The notes under the pieces were generated by a model. It saw only the letters and a list, made by a program, of their open reading frames with translations, made no database searches and was not told the DNA's origin. Below are positions 9,028-18,311 of a stretch of 64,000 nt of DNA, piece after piece (the first letter of the stretch is position 1; each line of letters begins with the position of its first letter). Location: the NCBI RefSeq assembly GCF_042427745.1, contig NZ_JBHMFA010000001.1; one strand, 5' to 3'. This DNA comes from Algibacter miyuki. GTDB taxonomy: Bacteria; Bacteroidota; Bacteroidia; Flavobacteriales; Flavobacteriaceae. Both the position numbers and the translations under genes were made by a program.

Positions 9028-9702
9028 CTATAATTTCTTTCCTTTCACTATAACAACGATTTCGCCTTTTGGAGGTTTGTTTGTGTAATGTTCTAAAACT
9101 TCTTTTGCTGTGCCGCGGATGGTTTCTTCAAATAATTTAGTGAGTTCTCGAGATACAGAAACCTCACGATCTTCGCCAAAATACTCGCAAAAATGCCCTA
9201 ATGTTTTTATTAATTTATGTGGACTTTCATAAAAAATAATGGTTCTGGTTTCTTCAGCTAAAAGAAGTAAACGGGTTTGGCGGCCCTTTTTTACGGGTAA
9301 AAAACCTTCGAAAACAAACTTGTCGTTTGGTAACCCTGAGTTTACTAAAGCGGGTACAAATGCGGTAGCACCAGGCAGGCAATCGACTTCTATACCGTGC
9401 TCAATACAAGCTCTAGATAATAAAAATCCAGGGTCGGAAATCGCTGGTGTTCCCGCATCACTTATAAGGGCAACGGTGGTTCCACTTTTTAATTTCTGAA
9501 TAATATTTTCTACGGTTTTGTGTTCGTTATGCATGTGATGACTTTGCATATGTGTCGAAATTTCGTAGTGTTTTAGGAGTTTTCCCGAGGTTCTAGTGTC
9601 TTCTGCTAAAATTAAATCAACGTCTTTTAAAACTTCAATAGCTCTAAAAGTGATATCTTTTAAATTCCCGATGGGTGTTGGTACAATATATAATTTACTC
9701 AT
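9028..9702 (-). CDS. rsmI: 16S rRNA (cytidine1402-2'-O)-methyltransferase RsmI
   Basis: SAM-dependent methylase of 16S rRNA C1402. Typical tetrapyrrole-methylase-fold motifs: LYIVPTPIGNLKDIT at the N-terminus, AEDTRTSGKLL, SDAGTPAISDPG near residue 80, and the SAM-site PGATAFVPALV near 110, then FYESPHKL. At 224 residues it is shorter than E. coli RsmI because the C-terminal extension is reduced, as is common in Bacteroidota. Its ATG overlaps the stop of the upstream unknown gene by one base. Confidence 0.95.
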   Translation of the reverse strand: MSKLYIVPTPIGNLKDITFRAIEVLKDVDLILAEDTRTSGKLLKHYEISTHMQSHHMHNEHKTVENIIQKLKSGTTVALISDAGTPAISDPGFLLSRACIEHGIEVDCLPGATAFVPALVNSGLPNDKFVFEGFLPVKKGRQTRLLLLAEETRTIIFYESPHKLIKTLGHFCEYFGEDREVSVSRELTKLFEETIRGTAKEVLEHYTNKPPKGEIVVIVKGKKL

Positions 9703-10445
9703 TATTCAAATTTAGCTTCAATAATTTCCATAAAGCGGGTTTCAAACTCTTCTTTGTTTTTCCAATTATTATAATCGGGTTTCACCATAGTTTCTATAAA
9801 AGCTTTGGCATTGTTATACGAAAGAAAGGTGTTTAATTGAGAAATCACACGATCGTAATCTTCATTTTTACCATCGAATAAATGATTTATAAATGCGATT
9901 TTATCGTTTAATCCAATTTTTAATCCGCCCGATTTCAATTTATCATTTAAAGATTTTTTTTCTGAAGACGTTTTGTTTTCAGAATTAGAAACGGGGTCGA
10001 AAATAGGCATATCTTCGAAACCAGAGGTAATATCCTCTAAATTTTGTTTTACAGGAGCTGTTTTAGGTTCGGTTTGTTCAAATAATTCGTCTACCGCCTG
10101 AGTTTCATGTGGCATTTGCGCTACCATATCTTTAATTGTTTCCATTAAAGGTTCGGTAATAGGTGCGTGTTCGTTGTCGTCAAGATTAATGTAAGTTTTA
10201 TCTTCAATCTCGATATTATCGCTAATTTTATGATTGAAAGCGGCGCCAAGCATGCTGAAAAACGACGAATCGTCACCTACACTCGGTAGTTTTTCTTCAA
10301 AATTTTCCTGTGCAAACTTTAATACCGATAGTTTTTCAAACAATTCTTTAGCTTCAGAATGCATTTTAATAACGTCTTCTTTGCCTTTTAGTTTCAATAT
10401 TCTGTGGGCGATGCTTACAAGTTCAGACTCTAACTTCTTCTTCAT
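9702..10445 (-). CDS. Conserved hypothetical protein (probably Bacteroidota-specific)
   Basis: 247 residues, soluble, acidic, with no signal peptide or membrane segment. The N-terminus (1-55) is a predicted helical hairpin starting MKKKLESELVSIAHRILKLK; the middle is a low-complexity acidic linker with PLMETIKDMVAQMP. The C-terminal 75 residues (LKIGLNDKIAFINHLFDG, then YDRVISQLNTF and WKNKEEFETRFMEII) look like a folded helical domain. The TAATG overlap with rsmI shows co-expression, so a link to ribosome assembly is possible but inferred only from position. Function unknown. Confidence 0.75.
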   Translation of the reverse strand: MKKKLESELVSIAHRILKLKGKEDVIKMHSEAKELFEKLSVLKFAQENFEEKLPSVGDDSSFFSMLGAAFNHKISDNIEIEDKTYINLDDNEHAPITEPLMETIKDMVAQMPHETQAVDELFEQTEPKTAPVKQNLEDITSGFEDMPIFDPVSNSENKTSSEKKSLNDKLKSGGLKIGLNDKIAFINHLFDGKNEDYDRVISQLNTFLSYNNAKAFIETMVKPDYNNWKNKEEFETRFMEIIEAKFE

Positions 10446-10535
10446 TGTTTATAAATTTAAAATTTAAAGGTATTAAGGGGTCTTATTTTTAATAAATTTG
10501 CTACACCTTTATACAAAAGCAATAATTACTGTTCT

Positions 10536-10551
10536 GCATAAAACTTTATGC
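10536..10551. repeat. Perfect inverted repeat upstream of tdk
   Basis: GCATAAA-AC-TTTATGC, a perfect 7-bp inverted repeat about 70 bases upstream of tdk, in the divergent intergenic region. It could be an operator or a leader hairpin; no other copy was noticed, so it is recorded as structure only. Confidence 0.35.
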
Positions 10552-10618
10552 GGAAGTCTAAAATTATTTTAAAACTATACTGGTATAATCAATTTTTATT
10601 TAGTGTTAAAATTACGAA

Positions 10619-11266
10619 ATGTTTCTTGAAAATACGGTAAATCATAAAGAACAATTTGGATGGATTGAAGTCATTTGCGGCTCAATGTTTTCGGGAAAAA
10701 CCGAAGAATTGATACGCCGACTAAAACGCGCCCAATTTGCTAAGCAAAAAGTAGAGATTTTTAAACCTTCTATAGATACACGTTACGACGAAGAGTTAGT
10801 GGTGTCTCATGATGCTAATGAAATTCGGTCTACACCGGTGCCAGCTGCAGCAAACATACCTATTTTGGCCGATGGTTGCGAGGTTGTTGGTATAGATGAA
10901 GCCCAGTTTTTCGATGATGAAATTGTTCGAGTATGTAATGATTTAGCCAATAAAGGTGTTCGTGTTATTGTGGCCGGGTTGGATATGGATTTTAAAGGAA
11001 ACCCCTTTGGTCCCATGCCAAATTTAATGGCTACTGCCGAATATGTAACCAAAGTGCACGCCGTTTGTACCCGCACAGGGAATTTGGCGCAGTACAGTTA
11101 CCGTAAAGCAAAAAGCGATAATTTGGTGCTTTTAGGTGAAGTGGACGAGTACGAACCATTAAGCCGAGCAGCATATTATAAGGCGATGGCAAGTGATAAA
11201 CTGAGAAGCATGAAAATGAACACTGCTGATGAAGTGGCATTGAATAAAAAAGAATCTAATGCATAA
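10619..11266 (+). CDS. tdk: Thymidine kinase
   Basis: Salvage enzyme phosphorylating thymidine with ATP. Type II thymidine kinase motifs: P-loop GSMFSGKTEEL near residue 22, DEAQFFDDEIV near 95 (catalytic Glu) and the lasso AQYSYRK. At 215 residues it is full length. The usual zinc site (CxxC...CxxC) of type II kinases is largely absent: only one Cys (HAVCTRTG) lies in that region. The stop overlaps the alr start by 8 bases, giving a two-gene operon. Confidence 0.95.
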   Translation: MFLENTVNHKEQFGWIEVICGSMFSGKTEELIRRLKRAQFAKQKVEIFKPSIDTRYDEELVVSHDANEIRSTPVPAAANIPILADGCEVVGIDEAQFFDDEIVRVCNDLANKGVRVIVAGLDMDFKGNPFGPMPNLMATAEYVTKVHAVCTRTGNLAQYSYRKAKSDNLVLLGEVDEYEPLSRAAYYKAMASDKLRSMKMNTADEVALNKKESNA

Positions 11267-12365
11267 GGCAGCGGAAACTGTTCTTGAAATCGATTTATCT
11301 AAGCTGAAACAAAATTATAAGCATTTAAAATCGAAATTGGATAAAAACACCATGTTTTTAGCAGTTGTAAAGGCGTTTGCTTATGGAAATGATGCCGATG
11401 AAATGGCTTTATATTTAGAGCGTTTGGGTGTCGATTATTTTGCTGTAGCTTATATAAACGAAGGTGTGGCGCTACGAAATGCAGGGGTTACAAAGCCTAT
11501 TTTAGTGCTGCATCCACAGGCTGTAAATTTTGATATATTGATTAAATATAACTTAGAGCCGAGTCTATATAATTTAAAAATATTAAAAGAATTTATTCTT
11601 GCTGTTTCTAAAAAAAATAAAATAAATTATCCTGTACATCTTAAGTTTAATACAGGATTGAATAGATTAGGGTTTTGGCAAGGTGATGTTGAAATGGTTA
11701 ATAATACTATAGGTGAAACCAAAAGTATTTATGTAAAATCTATTTTTTCGCATTTAGCAGCTAGCGAAGATTTAAATGAAAAAGAATTCACTAAAAATCA
11801 AATAGAAACTTTTAAAACTATCGCTGATAATTTTCAAAAGGTTTTTAAATACAAACCTTTACTTCACATGTGTAATACCTCGGGAATTTTAAATTACCCT
11901 GAGGCGCATTTCGATATGGTTAGAAGTGGTATCGGTTTGTACGGATTTGGTAATTCCGAAGTAGAAAATCAAAATTTTAAACCCATAGCGGCATTGAAAA
12001 CCTGTATTTCTCAAATTCATAAAATAAATAAAGGTGAAACGGTGGGTTATAATCGGGCTTTTAAAAGTGAATCGGTTTTAAAAACGGCCACATTACCTAT
12101 TGGACATGCCGATGGTATTGGTCGAATCTACGGAAATGGTAAAGGTTTTGTAACCATCAATAATCAAAAAGCACCCATAATTGGCAATGTTTGCATGGAT
12201 ATGATTATGGTGGATGTAACCAATATTCAATGTTTTGAAGGTGATGAGGTTATTGTTTTCGATGCTAACTCTACGGCCGAAACCTTGGCTCAGACAGCAA
12301 ATACTATTTCTTATGAGCTGATTACGAGTATTTCACAACGTGTAAAACGCATTATTTTAAGTTAA
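11259..12365 (+). CDS. alr: Alanine racemase
   Basis: PLP enzyme that makes D-alanine for peptidoglycan. The N-terminal barrel carries the Schiff-base lysine in AVVKAFAYGN (about residue 35), then GLNRLGF, HMCNTSG and MVRSGIGLYG; the C-terminal domain carries the catalytic Tyr in VGYNRAF and GNVCMDMIMVDVT. At 368 residues it is full length. The ATG at 11259 lies inside the end of tdk (8-base overlap), a coupling often seen in flavobacteria. It is stand-alone Alr rather than a MurF fusion. Confidence 0.96.
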   Translation: MHKAAETVLEIDLSKLKQNYKHLKSKLDKNTMFLAVVKAFAYGNDADEMALYLERLGVDYFAVAYINEGVALRNAGVTKPILVLHPQAVNFDILIKYNLEPSLYNLKILKEFILAVSKKNKINYPVHLKFNTGLNRLGFWQGDVEMVNNTIGETKSIYVKSIFSHLAASEDLNEKEFTKNQIETFKTIADNFQKVFKYKPLLHMCNTSGILNYPEAHFDMVRSGIGLYGFGNSEVENQNFKPIAALKTCISQIHKINKGETVGYNRAFKSESVLKTATLPIGHADGIGRIYGNGKGFVTINNQKAPIIGNVCMDMIMVDVTNIQCFEGDEVIVFDANSTAETLAQTANTISYELITSISQRVKRIILS

Positions 12366-12380
12366 CAAATAATTTTTGCA

Positions 12381-12388
12381 TATTTTTG
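12381..12388 (+). promoter_or_regulatory. Bacteroidota -7 box upstream of mscL
   Basis: TATTTTTG matches the TAnnTTTG -7 consensus and lies 32 bases before the mscL ATG. No clear -33 TTG at ideal spacing. Confidence 0.5.
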
Positions 12389-12419
12389 TGCTACAAAACA
12401 ATTTAATAAAGAATTAATT

Positions 12420-12821
12420 ATGTTAAAAGAATTTAAAGAATTTGCAATGAAGGGCAACCTTGTTGATATTGCAGTAGGTTTCGTGATGGGTGCAGCTTTT
12501 AAAGAAGTGGTAACATCATTTACAGGAGGTATTGTATCGCCGTTAATTGGATTAATTTTCAATGCAGATTTCAAAGATTTAAAATACGTTGTTAAAGAAG
12601 GAATAGTAAATGCAGAAGGTGTTATGGAAGGACAAGTAGCTGTACTTTGGGGAGCGTTTTTAACAAACATTATCGATTTTATTATTGTTGCTTTTGTTAT
12701 GTTTATGGTTGTAAAAGGTGTTAATAAAATGAAGAAGAAAGAAGAAGTTGCAGAAGCGGCTCCAGCAGGACCTTCTCAAGAAGATTTACTTTCTGAAATA
12801 AGAGATTTACTTAAAAAATAA
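12420..12821 (+). CDS. mscL: Large-conductance mechanosensitive channel MscL
   Basis: Inner-membrane homopentameric channel that releases solutes on hypo-osmotic shock. The N-terminus MLKEFKEFAMKGNLVDIAVGF is diagnostic (amphipathic helix then TM1 to about residue 45). TM2 is near 78-100 (AFLTNIIDFIIVAFVMFMVV), followed by a charged cytoplasmic bundle with EEVAEAAPAGPSQEDLLSEIRDLL. 133 residues, normal. Single-gene unit with its own promoter box and terminator. Confidence 0.97.
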   Translation: MLKEFKEFAMKGNLVDIAVGFVMGAAFKEVVTSFTGGIVSPLIGLIFNADFKDLKYVVKEGIVNAEGVMEGQVAVLWGAFLTNIIDFIIVAFVMFMVVKGVNKMKKKEEVAEAAPAGPSQEDLLSEIRDLLKK

Positions 12822-12861
12822 CAAACTGTTAATTATATAACATCGTGTTATTTGTTGTTAA

Positions 12862-12896
12862 AAAGCCCTCGTTTTTCGAAAATGAGGGCTTTTTTT
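12862..12896 (+). terminator. Rho-independent terminator of mscL
   Basis: Stem AGCCCTC / GAGGGCT extended by TTTT/AAAA, followed by seven T, 40 bases after the stop. Confidence 0.92.
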
Positions 12897-12920
12897 AGAT
12901 TTTACAATGGAATTAATACT

Positions 12921-12928
12921 TAGTTTTG
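12921..12928 (+). promoter_or_regulatory. Bacteroidota -7 box upstream of asd
   Basis: TAGTTTTG matches TAnnTTTG and lies 29 bases before the asd ATG. Confidence 0.5.
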
Positions 12929-12956
12929 TTCTTAGAAATTTATTAAATATAAAATT

Positions 12957-13946
12957 ATGAAAGTAGCAGTTGTAGGAGCCACTGGAATGGTAGGCGAAGT
13001 GATGCTAAAAGTGTTAGAAGAACGTAACTTTCCTGTTACCGAACTATTATTGGTAGCTTCAGAACGTTCTGTAGGTAAGAAATTAACCTTTAAAAATAAA
13101 GAATATACCGTAATTGGTTTAGCTGATGCTGTTGCTGCAAAGCCAGAGATTGCTATATTTTCTGCAGGTGGTGATACATCAATAGAGTGGGCTCCAAAAT
13201 TTGCTGCAGCAGGTACTACGGTGGTTGATAATTCGTCAGCATGGCGTATGGATCCAACTAAGAAATTAGTGGTTCCAGAAATTAATGCACACGAATTAAC
13301 AAAAGATGATAAGATTATAGCGAACCCAAACTGCTCTACCATTCAAATGGTATTAGCATTGTCGCTACTTCATAAAAAATATAAAATGAAACGTATTGTA
13401 GTTTCAACTTACCAATCGGTTTCTGGTACAGGCGTAAAAGCAGTAAAACAACTAGAAAACGAAATTGCTGGTATTGAAGGCGAAATGGCATATCCGCACC
13501 CTATTGGACGAAATGCTTTGCCACATTGCGATGTGTTTTTAGAAAATGGTTACACTAAAGAAGAAATGAAATTGGCTCGTGAGCCACAAAAAATATTTAG
13601 CGATAGTAGCTTTTCTATAACAGCTACGGCGGTGCGTATTCCTACTGCTGGTGGGCATTCAGAATCTGTAAATGTACAGTTTGAAAACGATTTCGATTTA
13701 AAAGATGTGCGTCAATTAATTAGCGAAACGCCAGGTGTTATTTTACAAGACGATACTTCTAAAAATATTTACCCGATGCCTATTTTAGCGCACGATAAAG
13801 ATGAAGTTTTTGTAGGACGTTTAAGAAGAGACGAAACACAACCAAATACATTAAATATGTGGATTGTTGCCGATAACTTACGTAAAGGAGCTGCAACAAA
13901 CACGGTGCAAATTGCTGAATATTTAGTTGAAAATAACTTAGTATAA
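12957..13946 (+). CDS. asd: Aspartate-semialdehyde dehydrogenase
   Basis: NADPH-dependent reduction of aspartyl phosphate in the lysine/diaminopimelate/threonine/methionine pathway. N-terminal Rossmann motif VVGATGMVGE; catalytic Cys in NPNCSTIQMV (near residue 127); HPIGRNALPHCDVF; catalytic His in AGGHSESVNVQFE. At 329 residues it is full length. Flanked by a promoter box and a terminator, so it is expressed alone. Confidence 0.97.
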   Translation: MKVAVVGATGMVGEVMLKVLEERNFPVTELLLVASERSVGKKLTFKNKEYTVIGLADAVAAKPEIAIFSAGGDTSIEWAPKFAAAGTTVVDNSSAWRMDPTKKLVVPEINAHELTKDDKIIANPNCSTIQMVLALSLLHKKYKMKRIVVSTYQSVSGTGVKAVKQLENEIAGIEGEMAYPHPIGRNALPHCDVFLENGYTKEEMKLAREPQKIFSDSSFSITATAVRIPTAGGHSESVNVQFENDFDLKDVRQLISETPGVILQDDTSKNIYPMPILAHDKDEVFVGRLRRDETQPNTLNMWIVADNLRKGAATNTVQIAEYLVENNLV

Positions 13947-13970
13947 TTTACATACTAATTAATATATTTT

Positions 13971-14001
13971 AAGCTCCTGTATTTTTACAGGGGCTTTTTT
14001 T
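13971..14001 (+). terminator. Rho-independent terminator of asd
   Basis: Stem AAGCTCCTGT / ACAGGGGCTT (one wobble pair) followed by a T-run. It sits just before the convergent M28 peptidase stop at 14008. Confidence 0.9.
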
Positions 14002-14007
14002 ATGGCG

Positions 14008-14964
14008 TTAATCTTGATTTATAAATTCAATATTATTGTGAGTAGAAGCTTTGCTTAGAATGGTTTGGGAAATATATTCGCAAACCAGCTTTTCGCCTTC
14101 TAAATTTATAAGTTCTAAAGTGTCTTCGGGTGTGTGATACTGCGGATGTCCTCCAGTATGAATACCTAAAACAGAAATGTTCTTTTTGTAAAACGAAACA
14201 TGGTCTGATCCGCCTACCGAACCAGCGTGAACTATCGGGTTTAATCCTAAAGATTTCCCTAAAACCTTCATGAATTCTACGCCACCGTTAAACGTTCCAG
14301 CACCTCCAGCGTAAACATGGTTGTTCTTATTCAGTCGTCCAACCATATCCATGTTTATCATTAATTTTATTTGGGATAACGGTACTAATGGATTTTCAAC
14401 GAAATATTTACTTCCTAATAAACCTTGTTCTTCTGCTCCAAAAGCGATAAAAATGACACTTCTTTTTAATTGATCTTTATTGGCGGCTAACTTTTCAGCT
14501 ATTTCAAGTAAAGCCGCTGTGCCACTAGCGTTATCATCAGCACCATGATAGACCACACCTCGTTTTTCCGATTTAGACGATGGACCACCAAGACCTAAAT
14601 GGTCGTAATGGGCTCCTAAAACAATATATTCGTTTTTTAATAATGGATCATGGCCTTCAATAAAACCAACGACATTACTGGTGTTTACTTCTGGAGCGTT
14701 GTCTGTGCCTTTTTCTACGCGTAATTTAGCTTTAAAAACTTGCTTGTAATTATTGTTGAAAGCTTGTAGTCCAACATGTTTAAACTCTTTTTTTATATAC
14801 TTTACAACACGTTTGTTGGCTTTTCCGCCAGGATATCTGCCTTGGTTTTTATCTGATATTAAAAATTCAATATGATTTTTTATTTCACTCGTTGTAACTT
14901 CCGTTTGAGAAAACACACTAAAATATGAAGAGAATATTAGTGAGAATAAAGCAAGTTTTTTCAT
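14008..14964 (-). CDS. Secreted M28-family zinc aminopeptidase
   Basis: Exported di-zinc peptidase. Signal peptide MKKLALFSLIFSSYFSVFSQ with a predicted cut after FSQ. Metal-site motifs in order: GAHYDHLGLGG, HGADDNASGTAAL (bridging Asp), AFGAEEQGLLGS (Glu-Glu catalytic and ligand), NMDMVGR and the last ligand in HTPEDT. 318 residues, a compact M28 without a PA insert or T9SS sorting tail, so a periplasmic location is likely. It is divergent from the prolyl oligopeptidase gene across 126 bases, suggesting a peptide-utilisation pair. Confidence 0.92.
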   Translation of the reverse strand: MKKLALFSLIFSSYFSVFSQTEVTTSEIKNHIEFLISDKNQGRYPGGKANKRVVKYIKKEFKHVGLQAFNNNYKQVFKAKLRVEKGTDNAPEVNTSNVVGFIEGHDPLLKNEYIVLGAHYDHLGLGGPSSKSEKRGVVYHGADDNASGTAALLEIAEKLAANKDQLKRSVIFIAFGAEEQGLLGSKYFVENPLVPLSQIKLMINMDMVGRLNKNNHVYAGGAGTFNGGVEFMKVLGKSLGLNPIVHAGSVGGSDHVSFYKKNISVLGIHTGGHPQYHTPEDTLELINLEGEKLVCEYISQTILSKASTHNNIEFINQD

Positions 14965-15063
14965 TTTTTTTGGGTTTGGATAGCTTTGTCAAATATATAA
15001 TTAACCCGCGTTTTAATTCCACTATTATTACATAAATCTGGAACTTTAGATTATGATTTTGCG

Positions 15064-15071
15064 TATTTTTG
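15064..15071 (+). promoter_or_regulatory. Bacteroidota -7 box upstream of prolyl oligopeptidase
   Basis: TATTTTTG matches TAnnTTTG, 20 bases before the ATG at 15091. Confidence 0.45.
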
Positions 15072-15090
15072 ATGATTAATACCCTAAATA

Positions 15091-17244
15091 ATGAAAAAAA
15101 TAGCAATTACCTTTTTCTCACTAACCCTGTTGTGGGCGTGTGGAAATGACAAAACTGTAAAAAAACATCCTGTAGTGAGTTACCCTGAAACAAAAACCGT
15201 AGATACTATTGACACTTATTTTGGTGTTGATGTTAAAGATCCATACCGTTGGTTGGAAGATGATAGAAGCCCAGAAACTGAAGCTTGGGTTGTAGCCGAA
15301 AACAAAGCAACAAATGCATATTTAGATAAAATTCCTTTTAGAGAAGCGTTAAAAAATCGCTTATCAGAACTTTGGAATTACGAAAAAGTAGGAGCGCCTT
15401 TCAACGAGGGAGATTACACGTATTTTTATAAGAATGATGGTTTGCAAAATCAAAGTGTACTTTATCGTTTTAAAAAGGGAGAAGATGCTAAAACGGCTAC
15501 TGTATTTTTAGATCCTAATACCTTTAAGGAAGATGGTACAGTATCTTTAGGAGGAACAAGTTTTTCTAAAAACGGAAAAATTCTAGCTTATGCCATTTCC
15601 GAAGGAGGAAGCGATTGGCGTAAAATTCTAATTATGGATGTGGAGTCTAAAGAAATAATAGAAGACACGCTTATCGATGTGAAGTTTTCGCAAATATCTT
15701 GGTTTAAAAACGAAGGATTTTACTATTCTAGCTATGATAAACCTGAAGGAAGCGAGCTTTCAGCAAAGACTGATCAACATAAAGTGTTTTATCATAAATT
15801 AGGAACTCCTCAAAAAAATGATGCTTTAATTTTTGGTGGTACACCCGAAGAAAAACACCGTTATATCTACGCTAACGTTTCCGAAGATGATAAATATTTA
15901 TTTATTGCACCACGCATTTCTACTACAGGAAACAAACTTTTTATGAAAGATTTATCGGTACCAAACAGCGAGTTTGTTACCATTTTAAATCATACAGAAA
16001 GTAGTACTAACGTGATTGAAACAGCGGGTACTAAACTGTATTTAGCAACAAATTTAAACGCGCCAAACGAAAAAATTGTTACGGTAGATGTGGCAAACCC
16101 AACACCAGAGCATTGGGTTGATTTTATTCCTGAAACCGAGAATGTATTATCTATTTCTAAAGGTGGTGGCTATTTTTATGCCACGTATATGGTTGATGCG
16201 ATTTCTAAAGTGAAGCAATATGATTATAATGGCAAATTTATTAGAGATATTGAATTACCAGGCTTAGGAACGGCCAGCGGTTTTGGTAGTAAAAAAGAAG
16301 AAAAAACCAGCTATTTTTCGTTTACCAATTATAATACACCAGGAACCACGTATAAATTTAATGCAGATTCTGGAGCGGTGGAATTGTATAGAAAATCGGC
16401 AATAGCCTTTAATAGTGACGACTTTGAAAGTCATCAAGTGTTTTACACCTCTAAAGATGGAACCAAAATACCAATGATGATTACGCACAAAAAAGGGTTG
16501 GAACTAAATGGTAAAAATCCAACTATTTTATATGGTTATGGCGGATTTAATGTGAGTTTAACCCCTAGTTTTAGTGTTACAAATGCCATTTGGATGGAGC
16601 AAGGTGGTGTATATGCTGTGCCTAATTTACGTGGTGGTGGCGAATACGGAAGAGCGTGGCATGATGCAGGAACACAGCAAAAAAAGCAAAATGTGTTTGA
16701 CGATTTTATCGCTGCTGCGGAATATTTAAAGGATAAAAACTATACAAGTACAAATTATTTGGCTATTCGTGGTGGTTCAAATGGCGGTTTATTGGTTGGT
16801 GCAACCATGACGCAGCGTCCCGATTTGGCAAAGGTAGCTTTACCGGCAGTTGGTGTTTTAGATATGTTACGTTATCATACGTTTACTGCGGGTGCAGGCT
16901 GGGCTTACGATTACGGAACAGCTGAAGATAATAAAGCCATGTTTGAATATTTAAAAGGATATTCTCCTGTGCATAATGTGAAGTCTGGAGTTGAATATCC
17001 AGCGACTTTAATAACTACTGGCGATCATGACGATCGTGTGGTGCCGGCACATAGTTTTAAATTTGCTGCCGAGTTACAAACGAAACAAACGGGTAGTAAC
17101 CCAACTTTAATTCGTATTGAAACCGATGCGGGTCATGGTGCTGGAACTCCTGTAAGTAAAACTATTGAACAGTATGCTGATATTTTTGGTTTTACACTTT
17201 ACAATATGGGCTTTGAGGAATTACCAACGTCTATCGAAAATTAA
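15091..17244 (+). CDS. Prolyl oligopeptidase family serine peptidase (S9A), lipoprotein
   Basis: Cleaves short peptides after proline. An N-terminal lipoprotein signal (MKKIAITFFSLTLLWAC, Cys at 17) places it on the periplasmic side of a membrane. The beta-propeller (about 80-430) is followed by an alpha/beta hydrolase domain with the nucleophile in GGSNGG (Ser563), the Asp in the DHDDRVVP loop (near 648) and the His in DAGHGAG (His682). PNLRGGGEYGRAWH is also a family hallmark. 717 residues, full length. Divergent from a secreted M28 peptidase; the ABC ATPase follows after 26 bases. Confidence 0.95.
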   Translation: MKKIAITFFSLTLLWACGNDKTVKKHPVVSYPETKTVDTIDTYFGVDVKDPYRWLEDDRSPETEAWVVAENKATNAYLDKIPFREALKNRLSELWNYEKVGAPFNEGDYTYFYKNDGLQNQSVLYRFKKGEDAKTATVFLDPNTFKEDGTVSLGGTSFSKNGKILAYAISEGGSDWRKILIMDVESKEIIEDTLIDVKFSQISWFKNEGFYYSSYDKPEGSELSAKTDQHKVFYHKLGTPQKNDALIFGGTPEEKHRYIYANVSEDDKYLFIAPRISTTGNKLFMKDLSVPNSEFVTILNHTESSTNVIETAGTKLYLATNLNAPNEKIVTVDVANPTPEHWVDFIPETENVLSISKGGGYFYATYMVDAISKVKQYDYNGKFIRDIELPGLGTASGFGSKKEEKTSYFSFTNYNTPGTTYKFNADSGAVELYRKSAIAFNSDDFESHQVFYTSKDGTKIPMMITHKKGLELNGKNPTILYGYGGFNVSLTPSFSVTNAIWMEQGGVYAVPNLRGGGEYGRAWHDAGTQQKKQNVFDDFIAAAEYLKDKNYTSTNYLAIRGGSNGGLLVGATMTQRPDLAKVALPAVGVLDMLRYHTFTAGAGWAYDYGTAEDNKAMFEYLKGYSPVHNVKSGVEYPATLITTGDHDDRVVPAHSFKFAAELQTKQTGSNPTLIRIETDAGHGAGTPVSKTIEQYADIFGFTLYNMGFEELPTSIEN

Positions 17245-17270
17245 AATATTACTGTCCAATAATTTAGAAT

Positions 17271-18182
17271 ATGCTTCAAGTAAAAAACATCTCATTTTCA
17301 TATCAAGAAACTGAAGTTTTAAAACAAATTTCGTTTGCTGTAGAAGCAGGCGAACAGCTTTCTATTATTGGAGAAAGTGGCTCTGGAAAAAGTACATTGC
17401 TGAAATTAATTTATGGGGAATTCGATTTAAATGAAGGTCATATTTTTTGGAAAGAAACCGAAGTTTTAGGTCCTAAATTTAATTTGGTTGTGGGTTACGA
17501 TTTTATGAAATACGTAGCTCAAGAGTTCGATTTAATGCCTTTTACATCCGTTGCCGAAAACATTGGCGCTTTTTTGTCTAATTTTTATCCAGAGGAAAAA
17601 CAAGAACGTACCAAAGAATTGCTTGAGGTTGTTGAGCTTACGGCTTTTGCTAAAGTAAAAGTAAAAACTTTAAGTGGCGGACAAAAACAACGTGTTGCAC
17701 TAGCACGAGCTTTGGCAAAACAACCCGAAATTATATTACTCGATGAGCCTTTCAGCCATATTGATAACTTCAAAAAGCAATCGTTACGCCGTAATGTTTT
17801 TAAGTATTTAAAGGAAAAAAATATTGCTTGTATTGTAGCCACACATGATAAAGAAGATGTGCTTGGCTTTGCCGATAGAATGCTTATTCTTAATAATCAT
17901 GAAGTGGAAGTTGTAGGAACTCCTGAAAAGCTTTACCATACACCTAAAACGCCATTAATTGCTTCCTTTTTTGGAGAGTTTAACGTGATTGAAAATAACA
18001 TTATTTATGCGCATCAACTTCAATTTGTTGAAAATTCAAACTTAAAAGCTACAGTAAAACAATCGTATTTTAAAGGACATTATTATTTAATTGAAGCCGA
18101 TTTGGATGGCAAAATGGTATTGTTTGAAAATAAAACGGCTTTAAAAAACAACGATGTAGTGTCTCTTAAAATAATGACTTAA
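17271..18182 (+). CDS. ABC transporter ATP-binding protein without an adjacent permease
   Basis: ATPase subunit with Walker A GESGSGKST (about 36-44), Q-loop VAQEFDLMP, signature LSGGQKQR, Walker B IILLDEP and H-loop ATHD. The tail beyond residue 235 (about 65 residues) resembles the TOBE-like C-terminal domain of PotA/FbpC-type importer ATPases. It follows the prolyl oligopeptidase by 26 bases, possibly in one transcript, and is followed by a terminator. No permease or binding protein is adjacent, so the partner must be elsewhere and the substrate cannot be assigned. Confidence 0.88.
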   Translation: MLQVKNISFSYQETEVLKQISFAVEAGEQLSIIGESGSGKSTLLKLIYGEFDLNEGHIFWKETEVLGPKFNLVVGYDFMKYVAQEFDLMPFTSVAENIGAFLSNFYPEEKQERTKELLEVVELTAFAKVKVKTLSGGQKQRVALARALAKQPEIILLDEPFSHIDNFKKQSLRRNVFKYLKEKNIACIVATHDKEDVLGFADRMLILNNHEVEVVGTPEKLYHTPKTPLIASFFGEFNVIENNIIYAHQLQFVENSNLKATVKQSYFKGHYYLIEADLDGKMVLFENKTALKNNDVVSLKIMT

Positions 18183-18214
18183 TAGGTTTTTCAATTTAAA
18201 TTTTAAAAAAATAT

Positions 18215-18249
18215 AAAAAGTAGTCTAACGAAAGTTTGGCTACTTTTTT
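18215..18249 (+). terminator. Rho-independent terminator after the ABC ATPase gene
   Basis: Stem AAAAAGTAG / CTACTTTTT with an additional inner AAC/GTT pairing, ending in T-run, 33 bases after the stop. Confidence 0.8.
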
Positions 18250-18311
18250 AATTTATAAAGCTGTTTTCTGATTAAAATACCGATTTTTGAAAACTTATTA
18301 TAGCACAAAAT

